In this document: positions 1 through 10,891 of the stretch, one piece after another
How positions within the stretch are numbered: position 1 is the first letter of the stretch
Layout: every line of letters starts with the position of its first letter
DNA from: Xanthoparmelia taractica
Taxonomy: Eukaryota > Ascomycota > Lecanoromycetes > Lecanorales > Parmeliaceae
Assembly: GCA_033085395.1 (NCBI GenBank)
Contig: JANQBS010000013.1
Location: forward strand, 248,001 to 312,000
Direction of reading: 5' to 3'
DNA: 64,000 nt
Position numbers and translations under genes: made by a program
The notes under the pieces: model-generated
What the model was told of the DNA's origin: nothing
The model's input: only the letters and a program-made list of their open reading frames with translations
Database searches by the model: none

Positions 1-314
1 GGCGCAAGAGCAACATCATCAAGCTCCAGCTGCTCGTCAACTCGAAGCCTGTAGATGCTGTCGCTCGCGTTGTCCACACCAGCCAGACCGATAGACTGGG
101 GCGACAGTGGGTGGAGAAATTCAAGAAACACGTGGACCGTCAGATGTTTGAAGTAATCATCCAGGCAGCAGCCGGTAGGAAAATTGTGGCCAGGGAGACA
201 ATCCAGCCTTTCCGGAAGGATGTTTTGGCCAAGCTGCACGCGGCTGATGTGAGCCGGCGGAGGAAGCTCTTGGAGAATCAGAAGGAGGGCAGGAAGAAAC
301 TGAGAGGTGTGTAG
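1..314 (+). CDS. guf1: Mitochondrial translation factor GUF1 (EF4/LepA family), 3' end only
   Basis: The reading frame is open from base 3 and ends at the TAG at 312-314, giving about 103 C-terminal residues. The stretches KFKKHVDRQMFEVIIQAAAG and IVARETIQPFRKDVLAK, followed by a basic tail (DVSRRRKLLENQKEGRKK), are the signature C-terminal domain of LepA/EF4-type GTPases. In fungi the mitochondrial member, GUF1, binds the ribosome, promotes back-translocation and protects mitochondrial protein synthesis under stress. The basic C-terminus is the part unique to EF4, so the family call is firm even though the GTPase domain lies outside the window. The gene begins upstream of base 1. It runs in the same direction as the polymerase III gene that follows about 1.1 kb downstream. 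Confidence 0.93.
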   Translation, partial: RKSNIIKLQLLVNSKPVDAVARVVHTSQTDRLGRQWVEKFKKHVDRQMFEVIIQAAAGRKIVARETIQPFRKDVLAKLHAADVSRRRKLLENQKEGRKKLRGV

Positions 315-1409
315 CAGTACGCCCCATGGTTCCATATTCTATTAATGCTGACCACCATTTTCGTAGCGGTTGGCAATATTGCAATTGACTCGAAGGCTTT
401 CCAGGCGTTTCTGGCCAAATGAGGATGAATTTCAGGTCTGAGGGTTGGGATGGGCCCCCTGCTCAACCCCTAGAAGCTGGATATCCTATCGTGTGCTTTG
501 GATGGCGTGACTGCAAACTTCGGGGTCGAGCGACTGTAAAAAAAAACATTTTATCGAGTCCTGAGATAAACTCTACTAAGAATTGCGGGTTTCATAACAC
601 CCCCACGAAATTGTAGTAGTGGTGGCTCAATCTGTACGAAATATTTTGGTGCTGGTGGGCTGCTTTTCAAAGTTTCAGAAGCCCGGTTGTGTCAAATGTT
701 GAGACCAGCTGAAGTTAAGGGTGTGACGGGGCTGAGGTGCATTATACCTCCGCCTTTGCCCTTGGATATATTCAACACGGCAGATGAACTCCAGACCACC
801 CCGGAACTACAGGTGTACGAGTACATCTTGCCGCTACTTTGGAACTTAGCTCTTCTCGTACAGATGTTCCGTATTTATCTTTATCTACAAATTCGATTAC
901 TTTCCTTCAGTTTTTGCATTGCTCTAAAGAGCACCCTAACAGCATGAACGCTCTCCAATCCGATGCAGTTATTCATGTCGGAGAAACTATGCCCTTGAAC
1001 TGAATAGAGGCCGACGCATGACTGACAGGGTTAAGCGTACCGGCATCTGAAAAGTAAAGCTGAATCAGGGGAGTAGTAGTATTAGAGATTGCTTGCAACA
1101 TGAGGCTTGAAAGATCTGTTGTTGGGGGAATTGGAGGGTTAAAGGATCAAGTGGTTCGTCAGAGGCTTGAAATGGCTAGCGTCAATAGTACCTCCCTTGC
1201 TGAGAGGGTAGTTAAATCGTTTTGCAGGGATGCCCCACCACGGGATGCTATGACTCGAAGTTGAAAAAACATATTCATGCATTCAATGTTACTGCAACGC
1301 CAGATATACACGGCAGAACTGGCGCTCTGAGCAACAACATCAATGCATATACATGTTCATCTCAAGTTGCCGCCACTGCAAACTTGTGGGAGGTCGCTGA
1401 CTTTCAAAC
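315..1409. other. Intergenic, GUF1 3' side and rpc1 promoter
   Basis: No convincing gene. The open frames here (for example 687-947 and 1222-1434 on +) have no family resemblance and random composition. It presumably holds the GUF1 terminator and the promoter of the polymerase III gene; I see no distinct motif. Confidence 0.5.
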
Positions 1410-4400
1410 ATGGCTACTGCCACTGAGCCTGTGAAGGAGCAGTTGGTGGACACACTGCCCAAACGAATCAAGGAGCTCAGATTTGGAGTCGCGTAAGCCT
1501 CCAAGCCTGATAGGCACTCTTGATGCTAATAAAACTTCCAGTTCCAGCCAGGACATAGTGAACCAAGCTGTCGTCCAAGTATGTGATCGAGCGCTGTATG
1601 ATCTAGCTCGAGAACGAGCCCCCGCCGCCAATGGCCCTCTTGACCCTCTCATGGGCTTATCCGGCAAGGCTGGACTCTGTCAGACATGTGGAGAGCCTAT
1701 GCAAAAATGCAACGGTCACTTCGGATACGTCAAGCTCGCACTTCCAGCACTGCATATTGGCTACCTCAAGAAGATCATCATGGTTTTACAAGATATTTGC
1801 AAAGTACATACTGTGGCTAAACCGAGAGTTGCGGGGACTGATGAATTTTAGGGATGCGCACGAGTACTTCTTACGGAGAAGGACCGCCGAGCCTTCCTTC
1901 GGGACCTGCGGAGACCAAATATCGATAACCTACGGAAGATGCAGCTTTGCAAGAAAGTCAATGAGCAATGCCGAAAGACCAGATCGTGTCATTACTGTGG
2001 CGAGATCAATGGACGGGTCAAGAAGGCTGGGACGCATCCCTTAAAGATAATACATGAACAATTCAGCTACTTCGATAATTCCAAAGCACAGAAGAAAATA
2101 CCACCACCTGCTAAGATCGCATTTGACAAGTCGTTTGAAGCTGCTCGAAAGGTAGCCGAGGGCGTCGGTAGAAATTTCATGAAAGCTGCAGATGATTTAA
2201 ATCCTTTGCGCGTCCTCAATCTTTTTAAGAGGATCAGTGCACCAGATTGCGAGCTTCTGGGTATGGACCCCACAGAGGGCAGACCCGAAATGTTCATATG
2301 GCAATACTTTCCTACTTCGCCAGTCTGCATCAGGCCTTCAGTCCCACAGGATGGTGCTACTACAGAGGACGATCTCACATCCAAGATATCTGATATCGTG
2401 CATATCAATACACTCCTCGGTGAGGGTATTGTGACAGGTCAGCCAGTGGGAACGATCATGGAACAATGGGACTTTCTGCAACTCCAACTCGCAATGATAG
2501 TCAACAGCGACGCTCCTGGAGTTCAGCCCGCACATAGCTATGCAGTGACCATTCGAGGTTACTGCCAAAGACTGAAAGGCAAGCAGGGTCGATTCAGAGG
2601 AAATCTATCTGGCAAGCGTGTGGATTTCTCTGGTCGAACGGTTATCTCCCCAGATCCGAATCTCGGAATCAATGAGGTTGCTATCCCTGAGCTTGTTGCG
2701 AAGAACCTTACATATCCCGAGAGAACGTCTCGGTACAACATATCAAAGCTGCGAGAGCGCGTGAGAAATGGGCCAAACAAGTGGCCTGGAGCCAACTACA
2801 TCTGGAAGAAGGACACAGATATCAAACAATATCTGAAGTACGGCAGACTAAGTGTCCACGCAGACAACCTCAAAATCGGCGATATCGTCGAGCGGCATCT
2901 TATAGATGGTGACATCGTACTGTTTAACCGCCAGCCCTCTCTGCACAAGCTCAGCATACTCAGTCATACTGTCAAAGTCAGACCACATCGGACGTTCCGC
3001 CTCAACGAGTGCGTATGTAATCCTTACAACGCCGATTTCGACGGTGATGAGATGAATTTGCATGTACCGCAGACGGAAGAAGCTCGTACAGAAGCCATCG
3101 AACTGATGGGAGTCAAGCATAACCTAGCAACACCCAAAAATGGAGAACCTATCATTTCTGCTATCCAAGATTTCATTACCGCTTCGTATCTGCTCAGCAA
3201 CAAGGACAACTTCTACGACCGAAAATCGTTCACGAATATTTGCTTGTACATGGTTGAGGGAAACATGCAAATCGATTTGCCACCGCCAGCTATCCTGAAA
3301 CCGGTAATGCTCTGGACTGGAAAACAGGTCTTCAACGTGATGATGCGTCCAAACAAGGATTGCCAGGTCCAAGTGAATTTGGATGCAGCGTGTCGGCAAT
3401 TCCGGGTGACGCCTGGAGTAGCTCGAGACCTGAATGGGAACGACAGTTGGCTTTGCATACGTAATTCGGAGATCATGTGCGGTGTGATGGATAAATCTAC
3501 TATCGGCTCAGGGAAAAAGGATTCGGTTTTCTATGTGATAATGAGAGACTTTGGGCCAGACGCTGCCGTGCAAGCCATGAATCGCATGGCAAGACTTTCG
3601 GCTCGCTGGTTTACAAATCAGGGATTCTCTATTGGTATTGGCGACGTCTATCCTGGGGAGAAGCTTACTTCTCTGAAGGAAATGCTTGTTGAAAAGGCCT
3701 ATACTGAGTGTGATGCGCTTATCGACCGATTCAAAGATGGTAATCTTGCAAAAGCCACCGGTTGCAACGAGGAACAGACACTGGAGAATGTTATTTCCGG
3801 AATCTTGAGCAAGGTCCGACAGCAGGCTGGAGAGTATTGCTTTGCAGAACTCAGCAGGTGGAATTCACCAATGATCATGGCCACATCAGGATCGAAAGGC
3901 TCAAACATCAACGTATCGCAGATGGTAGCCCTTGTGGGACAGCAAACTATCGAAGATAAACGCGTCGCAGATGGTTTCCAAGATCGGAGTCTTCCTCACT
4001 TTCCAAAGAACGCCCGCCAGCCGCCCTCGAAAGGATTCGTACAAAACAGTTTTTTCTCAGGCCTGACCCCTTCAGAACTCTTTTTTCATGCCATGGCTGG
4101 AAGAGAGGGTCTAATTGATACTGCCGTCAAGACTGCAGAAACCGGTTATATGTCGCGAAGGTTAATGAAATCACTTGAGGACCTGTCGACGAGATATGAC
4201 GACACCGTGCGCAATTCATCTTCAAATGTTGTTCAGTTCCAGTTTGGAGACGACAAACTTGATCCCCTTGATATGGAGGGCAGAGCGAAGCCTGTAAATT
4301 TTGAGAGGACTTTTACCCATGCAGAGGTCGGTTCAGTTACTCCCTAGTTTGACCTGTGAGATACTAACCTCAAGATAAGGCTACGACTTGGGATAACAAA

Positions 4401-6029
4401 GATCGAACTCTACTGCCTTGGGAAATAATATCAATGTGCAGTGACCAACTACAACAACGCCGAATACAATTGGCACGCAAGTCTCTATTGGGAGAGGATT
4501 TGGAGTACCTTGATCCAAGTATCGCCGCCATCGATGACAAAGAGAGTGCTCGAGACTTTCTGCAAACTATCGAAGACTTTATGTCCCGAAAAGCTCATGA
4601 GCTAGCAGCGGTTCGCAAGCGACTGGGGTTGCCTGAGGGTCTTCAGAAAACTCATCGGGCCAGATCTAGTCTCTCACAGGCTGAAAGTAAGTTCTAGTAC
4701 GCCTCATCCAGAAGCAAGGCTGATCTAGCTTAGCGAAAGAAGCCAAGGAACACACTGAGCGTACTGCAAAGATATCAAGACCAACCCTGATAGCATTCAT
4801 TGGGGCTTGTCTGGAAAAGTACGATAAAGCCAAGGTCGAGCCAGGGTCCGCGGTAGGAGCCATCGCCGCGCAATCAATCGGCGAACCTGGAACGCAGATG
4901 ACTCTGAAAACTTTCCATTTCGCTGGTGTGGCCGGCATGAGTATCACACAAGGTGTCCCGCGAATCAAAGAAATCATCAACGCCTCGAAGGTTATCAGCA
5001 CGCCTGTCATCAGCTGCGACCTCTACAGTAAGGGCAGCATCACTGCCGCCCGCGTGGTGAAGGGCCGTATTGAACAGACGTTCATTAAAGACGTATGTGG
5101 CTGTCAGACGTCTAACCATTGCCTTTCAAATTCTAACAACAACGCAGATCATTTACTATGTCGAAGATATCTGGGCCCCGCAAGGCAGTATGGTATCATT
5201 GAGGCTAAACTTCGAAACAATAGGCCGCCTACAACTAGACATCACCGTCCGAGACGTCGCCGACGCGATCCTCAGGCAGAAGAAGCTCAAGCTCAGCCAT
5301 CACAATATCAGATGTTACAAGGACTACATCCGCATTGATATCCAACCTTTAGAAAAGTACAAACGCGGCAGCAAGAACGTTACCATCAAAGCCACCGCGA
5401 AAGAAGACACGGAGGTCTTTCTGCGCATGCAAGCGGTCAAACGCATCCTCCCCAACATCCCCATTCGCGGATACGCCGAAGCTTCCCGTGCCATCATCAA
5501 GACTGACGATGACGGCAAGAATGCACTGCTGGTCGAAGGGTATGGTCTCCGCAATTGCATGACGACTGAAGGCGTGAACGGACTCGCCACTCGAACCAAC
5601 TCCGTCATGGAAATGCGCGAGGTCCTCGGCATCGAAGCGGCGCGGAAGACCATCATCGACGAGATCAGCCTCGTCATGGGCTCCATGGACATTGACCCGC
5701 GGCACATGCAGCTGCTCGCAGACGTCATGACGTACAAGGGCGAGGTGCTCGGCATCACGCGCTTCGGGCTGAGCAAGATGCGCGACAGCGTGCTGCAGCT
5801 CGCCAGCTTCGAGAAGACGCCCGATCACCTGTTTGACGCCGCGTGGCATATGAAGCGGGACAAGATTGAGGGCGTCAGCGAGTGCATCATCATGGGGCAG
5901 AGCATCAGTCAGGGCACGGGGGCTTTCAAGATGGTAAGGAAGCTGAATTTCGAGGGGGGTGTGATTGGGAAGAAGTCGACTGTCTTTGAGGAGGCGTGGG
6001 CGGAGGCGAGGCCGAAGAGAAGACCGTGA
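1410..6029 (+). CDS. rpc1: RNA polymerase III largest subunit (RPC160)
   Basis: Catalytic beta'-like subunit of RNA polymerase III, which makes tRNA, 5S rRNA and U6 in the nucleus. Six exons give 1455 residues, the usual size. Introns: 1493-1541, 1804-1851, 4327-4379, 4687-4733 and 5093-5147. The first exon begins MATATEPVKEQLVDTLPKR at the ATG 1410. Visible landmarks: the zinc-binding clamp CQTCGEPMQKCNGHFGY near residue 75; the Mg-binding active-site loop YNADFDGDEMNLH near residue 510; bridge-helix and trigger-loop region with GAIAAQSIGEPGTQMTLKTF. The segments GCARVLLTEKDRRAFLRDLR and HAEATTWDNKDRTLLPWEI are only continuous after splicing, which supports introns 2 and 3. Intron 3 uses a weak donor, GTCGGT, but its acceptor and TACTAAC branch site are good. 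Certain as to family; the III assignment rests on length and on these segments. Confidence 0.96.
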
Positions 6030-7177
6030 AGTGTGTGCGATGATGGAATCTCGCGCTACGACCTCTATTTTGCGTTATGGTGGATATTGTGTTGCATAGC
6101 GACTGCATGGCATGGCAATTAGGGCCAGAGATTCCATGGAATAATGAGATTGTATTCGCTGAGAAGTGTTCAACAATGGAGTTTTACAACCTGTATACCG
6201 TCGTACTCACTGTCCGTGTGATACCCAGGGGATGGACGTAAGAGTCGTGTATCAACCTTATAGGAATAGCCAGGAACTTTAGCAGCCGCAGTGATGCAAG
6301 CATGTGGATATTGAGCGATGGTGACTGATATGTAGGCTAAACGTGGCCAAGCAGCAAGACAATCAACGACAATCAGCAAGGCAAGCCTGCAAACCCAAAC
6401 ATAATGTCCCGAGCCGGAAGAGACAACTACGGCGGTAGCAAGACCTGTTCGTCTCAAAAGCGACCAATGCATGCATCAACCACCTCGACCGCAACTTTCC
6501 TTCCCCATCACCCAATACCCCATACGATTAAAGGCCATGAGCAACAACACGTCGCGGTCTCGCAACTACTACCATTTTGAATGAACCCCTTCAGGGCCGA
6601 TTGCGAACCTTTTATCTTGCAAGCTCCTTCAACAATCCGATGCCGTACTTTGTCTGCAATGGCGTATCACCCGCTTATGGCGACAAGATTACTGTTGGGT
6701 AAAGACGAACGTTGCCGCGGGGGCGGCGACAATGGATGCTGGTCTGGACACCGCGATCTGGCTGTGTAATTGAGCTGTGGGAGTATCTATGAAGTCGATG
6801 GCCTGGAAGCTGAAAGATAATCCTAAGGATCCTGGACGGGAGGATGTAGGGTTAGGCATGGCATCGCTCCGTGTCTTGTCCTTTGAGGTATCGTCGCAAC
6901 CTTGATCAGCTGTTTCCTTTGCTGGCATCGTGCGAATTCAGATAGACTATGCGGCCTCAATGGATTAGACTGGAAGGGTGTAGACTGAGGTGATTGGTCT
7001 TCGGTTTCAGGTCGTCTGACTTGATCACAGTCTGAGCTAAGTCTTCCCAAAAGCAGCTTGTGCCGCAGTGGTGAAGGTGGAGATCCGAATATCTGATCAA
7101 AGTGGACGGCCGCGTAGGTGCAATGTGATCGAGAGGGTCTCATTGATGAGCATGCGTATAGACCCCATTTCGAAGAT
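6030..7177. other. Intergenic between convergent rpc1 and SAS2-like gene
   Basis: No gene supported. Short frames on both strands (6170-6472 minus, 6823-7233 minus) lack recognisable protein. This 1.1 kb stretch holds the 3' ends of two convergent genes; I see no repeat or element in it. Confidence 0.5.
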
Positions 7178-8237
7178 TTAGACCTCACCCTCCTCTGGTC
7201 CAGGTATCCATTCGTCCAGAAAGCCTTGCCCACTCACTGGCGGTGTAAGATCCAACCCTTTCTTCAAGATACACTCCCTCAACCTTGCCTTACTGATTAG
7301 TGCAGCACCATCAGCCCTCTTACTTGCTGTCAGCACTCCCATGTCTTTCAATATGACCACCACATCCTCAGGTAGCACCCAACACGCCTCCGCGATCTCC
7401 CCCACACTCAGCGCTTTTTTAGATTTTAACTCCAAGATCGCCCTCGCAACTCTAGCCTCCCAAAATCGCATGTACCCTTTCCTGCCCAGCTCGCTCAACG
7501 GTTTCTCTGGCCCACCAAGGCGATTCTCTCGTCTGCTGAGTTCGTAGCTTACACCCATAAGGATTTTGCCAAGGCCTTTGCGCTGCCAAGGTGGGAACAC
7601 GAGGATGCAGGCGAGGTTATTATTGTCCCAGCTCATTTTTTCTTTACTGAAGAAGCCCACGATTTGGGGATGATGCAAGTTGGTGCAGTCAGGGGTGTGG
7701 ACGAGGAGGTAGTAGTTGAAGGAGGCGACATCGAAGAAGATGGACTTGTTGTCCAGGAAGAGCTTCGCAAATAGGGACAGATTCTGGGCGAAAAGCTAGG
7801 AGGTGACTGTCAGTGCCAACTTCAGTGATCGGGAGAAACGAGGGAACTTACCTGGTGTTCCTCGCCATCCACCTCGTATATAGCGTGCAGGTCTCTCGAG
7901 TAGATCAGTCTCCCAGGGGGACCTTCATCCTTCAACAGACATACTTTCTAGCGAATCTGATTAATGCGCGCAAGGTTCACAAACATTAAGATGCACGAAC
8001 TGTATGTGCTAGATAAGGCATGAGGTCTTTTGAGTACTTGAAGCACCATTGACAGACAAACAGCCTCTCAAGCTCCCTTCCAATCAACTCTTCTGGGTAA
8101 AAAGACGGATACCATGTCTTGAAGAGGATATCTCCAAGCACGACGTTGCGGACATTCAGATCAGCAGGCTTCTCCTTGTTGCGGTGTGTGGCCAATGGCG
8201 ACGCCAAGGCATTGGTCGACATTGATAAGGAGCCCAT
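7178..8237 (-). CDS. sas2: MYST-family histone acetyltransferase, SAS2 type
   Basis: Three exons (8001-8237, 7852-7947, 7178-7795; introns 7948-8000 and 7796-7851) encode 316 residues, close to yeast Sas2, which acetylates histone H4 Lys16 in silencing boundaries. The MYST zinc finger is complete after splicing: CQWC, twelve residues, then HTKVC, i.e. C-x2-C-x12-H-x3-C. The acetyl-CoA fold shows the conserved cysteine in NLACILVFPPWQ, the cofactor loop QRKGLGKIL, and the PEKPLSELG segment that carries the catalytic glutamate of the family. WYPSFYPEEL matches the start of the MYST core. Start: the ATG at 8237 follows an in-frame stop 6 bases upstream, so either it is the true start or a further 5' exon joins through the TAG at that point; a frame starting at 8379 is a candidate. 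SAS2 rather than ESA1/SAS3 is inferred from short length and the absence of a chromodomain. Confidence 0.85.
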
Positions 8238-8394
8238 ATGAGGCTATCAAAGCCAGGCAGTGACTTTGTAAGTACTTCTGATCCAATTGGTTCATTGTCG
8301 CCATTCGCTCTGCCGGAGAGTAAGTGGAAGCAGACGATCGAATTGATGTTGAGCTTTCACGCTTAGCCGGATCTGGCATACTTAGGGCAGGATA

Positions 8395-8444
8395 CGGCGG
8401 ACGAAGGCTGACACTCCGACATAATTATTTTTCCAACTTTTTTT
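8395..8444 (+). repeat. Left terminal inverted repeat of the MITE
   Basis: Fifty bases, matching the reverse complement of 8870-8919 with a single difference (TGACACTCC here, TGGCACTCC on the other end). Begins directly after the TA at 8393-8394. Confidence 0.9.
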
Positions 8445-8554
8445 CTCTCTTCCATTTCCAAAATTTTCTTTTATTACATCACACCTCGTTTTTTTATTTA
8501 AAAAACGAGGTCTCCGAAGTATCCCCTCCTCTAAACACCCTTGAAGTACTCCTC

Positions 8555-8625
8555 GAAGCCTTCCCCGAAATTTTCGTATTTTATTTTTCGTATTTTTCGT
8601 ATTTTATAATTTCGGGGGAGGCTTC
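8555..8625. repeat. Inner hairpin of the MITE
   Basis: Arms 8555-8572 and 8608-8625 are 18-base inverted repeats with one mismatch (GAAGCCTTCCCCGAAATT on the left). The 35-base loop is built of repeated TTCGTATTTT units. Inverted similarity continues outward (AGTATCCCC on the left, GGGGATACT on the right), so the element is a nested palindrome. From about 8660 to 8815 the + strand carries many runs of four to six G. Confidence 0.85.
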
Positions 8626-8869
8626 GGGGGATACTTTCGAGAGCACTTCTAAGATTGTTTGGGGGAGATATTTTAGGGAATATTTTGAGGCTATTTTTTG
8701 AGGGTATTTGGGGGAATACTTTGGGGGGAGGCTCTAGGGGGGCCTTTGGGGGTGCTTTTGGGGTGCTTTAGGGGACCCTTCGGGGGAGCCTTCAGCGGCG
8801 CTCTTAGGGGGCCCTTGTTTTAAATAAAAAATAAACGAAGTGAGATGTAATAAATAAAAAATCTTGAAA

Positions 8870-8919
8870 AAAAAAAGTTGGAAAAATAATTATGTCGGAG
8901 TGCCAGCCTTCGTCCGCCG
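8870..8919 (-). repeat. Right terminal inverted repeat of the MITE
   Basis: Reverse complement of the left repeat. Ends ...CGTCCGCCG immediately before the TA at 8920-8921. Confidence 0.9.
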
Positions 8920-8921
8920 TA

Positions 8922-9352
8922 GCAGGAGCAGCTATCCTTCTCAAGATTCGACAGTACTTCGTACGCTGTTCAACAGAAGTAATGAGTATCAACGTCTCCA
9001 AACGATGTGCTTAATCGTTCAGCTTATACTTGTCACGTTCATAGAGCAACCAACACAGTCTCAACATCTTTTGATGTTCGTTCATTGCATGTAATAAAGA
9101 GTACATATTCGTTATACATAATGGGTCCTTAATCACCATGCTTTCCCGCACTTTTCTTTTCATCCGTCAGATCATCTGTCTGGCTCCCGAGAAAAGGAAT
9201 ATTGGTCTTCGTAACCTGATGCTGTAATGGGTGATGCTCACTGTGGTTATCACCTCCGTGCCCTCATGAATCCTTTCCGGCTACTCAAACGCCCTCGCTA
9301 GCTCGCTCAGTCCCAGTAAATCGAGAACACAAAGAAAAAGATAATCCGTTGC
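8922..9352. other. Intergenic, MITE to the 3' end of the 9353-10891 gene
   Basis: No gene or element recognised. It must contain the 3' untranslated region of the upstream minus-strand gene; nothing else stands out. Confidence 0.45.
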
Positions 9353-10891
9353 TCAACCCTCCAGATCAAAGCTCCGTCCTTGAGCCTTTACTCCCATACC
9401 AGCTGGTTTGGGAACCCGGTTTTCTTTCTCTCGCTGCGCCTCCCATATCATACGTTGCCGCCTTGCATCGTCGATATTGAAGTCCGTCATCGCCTCGTCG
9501 CTGCCCAATCTAGCATGCTTGGCCTTTGCTCCGCCAATCGAACTCGTTGACTTCATCTTCTTTAGCGAGCGAGCCTTTGGATCTTTGACTTCGCTGCTAT
9601 AGTTGCTAGATATCTCTTTAACATCATTGCGTGACCGGAGGTTTCGAAGCTCCCGCGCAATCTTTTCCAGAGTGGTTCCCCGCTTCTTGGGCGTCGGTGG
9701 GATTGGTGGTCCTGAATGTGCTGGCGAGGCTGGAAGAGGCTTGTCTTTGCTGGAAGCATTGCCTTTGCTGCCTGTGCTGCTGCTGGTGGAAGGTCGATCG
9801 CCAGTAGCGAAGCTCACACCGGAGTCCGCTCTTCGGTCACTTCGGCGGTGTGCTTCGATTTCCGGGTCGAAGTACTCAGGGCCCGAGACTTCGAGGCACT
9901 CCTCGATCACTCCGTTGGCCGCACGTAGGTACTTGTCTACAACGTCCCTGACGACCGTCCAGCCGTTGATGTCGCCAGGTCGTTGACCTTGATGTTCGAG
10001 GTTCTTGAGGATACCTTTGCCATTCTTCTCAACGGCTTGGATGTAGCGGAAGAAGGCGCTGCGTTGAGAGTTGAGGATGTGGATTGTTATCTGGCGAGTT
10101 GGGGCGGTACTCAGTGAAGGTGGATAGAGGGTGTTGAGCATGGCGATGCTATTGGCTTTGCTGAAGGGCTCAAGGCGCATCTCGTTGATTAGGGTCTAGA
10201 CGTTCATGTCAGTGACTTGCGGTCAATTCAGAGTATTTGGTAGACTGCGCACCCAGCGACGGAGGCCGATGTACACTTGTGAATACAGTGCCTCAACCTT
10301 CTTCTCCTTGCTCTGCAAGCTGAGTACCCAATCTGATATCTTTGCGTTCTTGCTTATCTCCCCTCCAGCTTGCTCTACTATTGCTGTATCCAACCCCAGC
10401 CTTTGCAAGGCCATAGTAAGCTCCCTCTTCCTTCGGTTTTCTAGATCTTTCAAATAGTCCAATGCCGTCAATGCTTGCGTAAAATCAACTTGGCACAATT
10501 CGGCCGGGAAGCAACGTCGGACGAAGGAGGTGATGAATGATGGGGGTAGCGAGAAGGGCTGGGAAGGCAGGTTGCTGATGTGTGTCATCAGGCAGCTTTT
10601 GAAGTGGTCTGCAGCGCTTTGGGCGGCGAATTGGTTTTGCTGGTGCTCTGGTGGGAAATTTGGAGAGGCCGGAGAGCTATTCGGACTTGAGGCACTTGAC
10701 GATAAAGAGGGGGTGCCGGGCCGCAACGATTGAGGTCGGTGTTGCTGGGCTTGCGGTGTAGAATTAAGAGTATACATTGTTCGTAAAGGGATCTCGTAGG
10801 TGCCCGGGTATGCGAGGAGATGTTCGAGTATCCAAGGAAAGGCTGCACCATCATTGGAGTATGTGTTTGAGGAGCTGTTGTGGGGAGACAT
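9353..10891 (-). CDS. Conserved-looking protein of unknown function
   Basis: Two exons (10253-10891 and 9353-10195, intron 10196-10252) give 493 residues from the ATG at 10891. The splice joins IGLRRW to TLINEMRLEPFSKAN in phase 0. The N-terminal part has ordered, hydrophobic-patterned blocks (FPWILEHLLAYPGTYEIPLR, SFITSFVRRCFPAELCQVDF, LTALDYLKDLENRRKREL) and the middle part continues helical (FFRYIQAVEKNGKGILKNL). The last third is basic, Ser/Pro-rich and probably disordered, with a Lys-rich end. No signal peptide, membrane segment, or catalytic motif is visible. The blocks look like a conserved fungal family, but I cannot name it and assign no function. The long balanced frames and the clean intron make the gene itself reliable. 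Confidence 0.8.

Larger units (their letters stand above)
8395..8919. mobile_element. MITE with 50-bp terminal inverted repeats and TA target duplication
   Basis: A 525-bp element bounded by near-perfect inverted repeats and flanked on each side by TA (8393-8394 and 8920-8921). Flanks read GGATA before it and TAGCAGG after it. The left end begins CGGCGGACGAAGGCTGACAC; the right end is its reverse complement with one mismatch in 50 bases. Weaker inverted similarity continues inward to about 125 bases per side, including ATTACATC and a TTTATTTAAAA tract. No transposase frame exists inside. TA duplication and long inverted repeats fit a non-autonomous Tc1/mariner-type element. It sits 157 bp upstream of the SAS2-like ATG, between two genes on the same strand. 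Confidence 0.88.

Noticed and set aside
8324..8701. 125-codon frame on + running into the MITE
   Set aside because: It crosses the left inverted repeat and the inner hairpin; composition is driven by the repeats (FFSLFHFQNF type) and it has no protein features.
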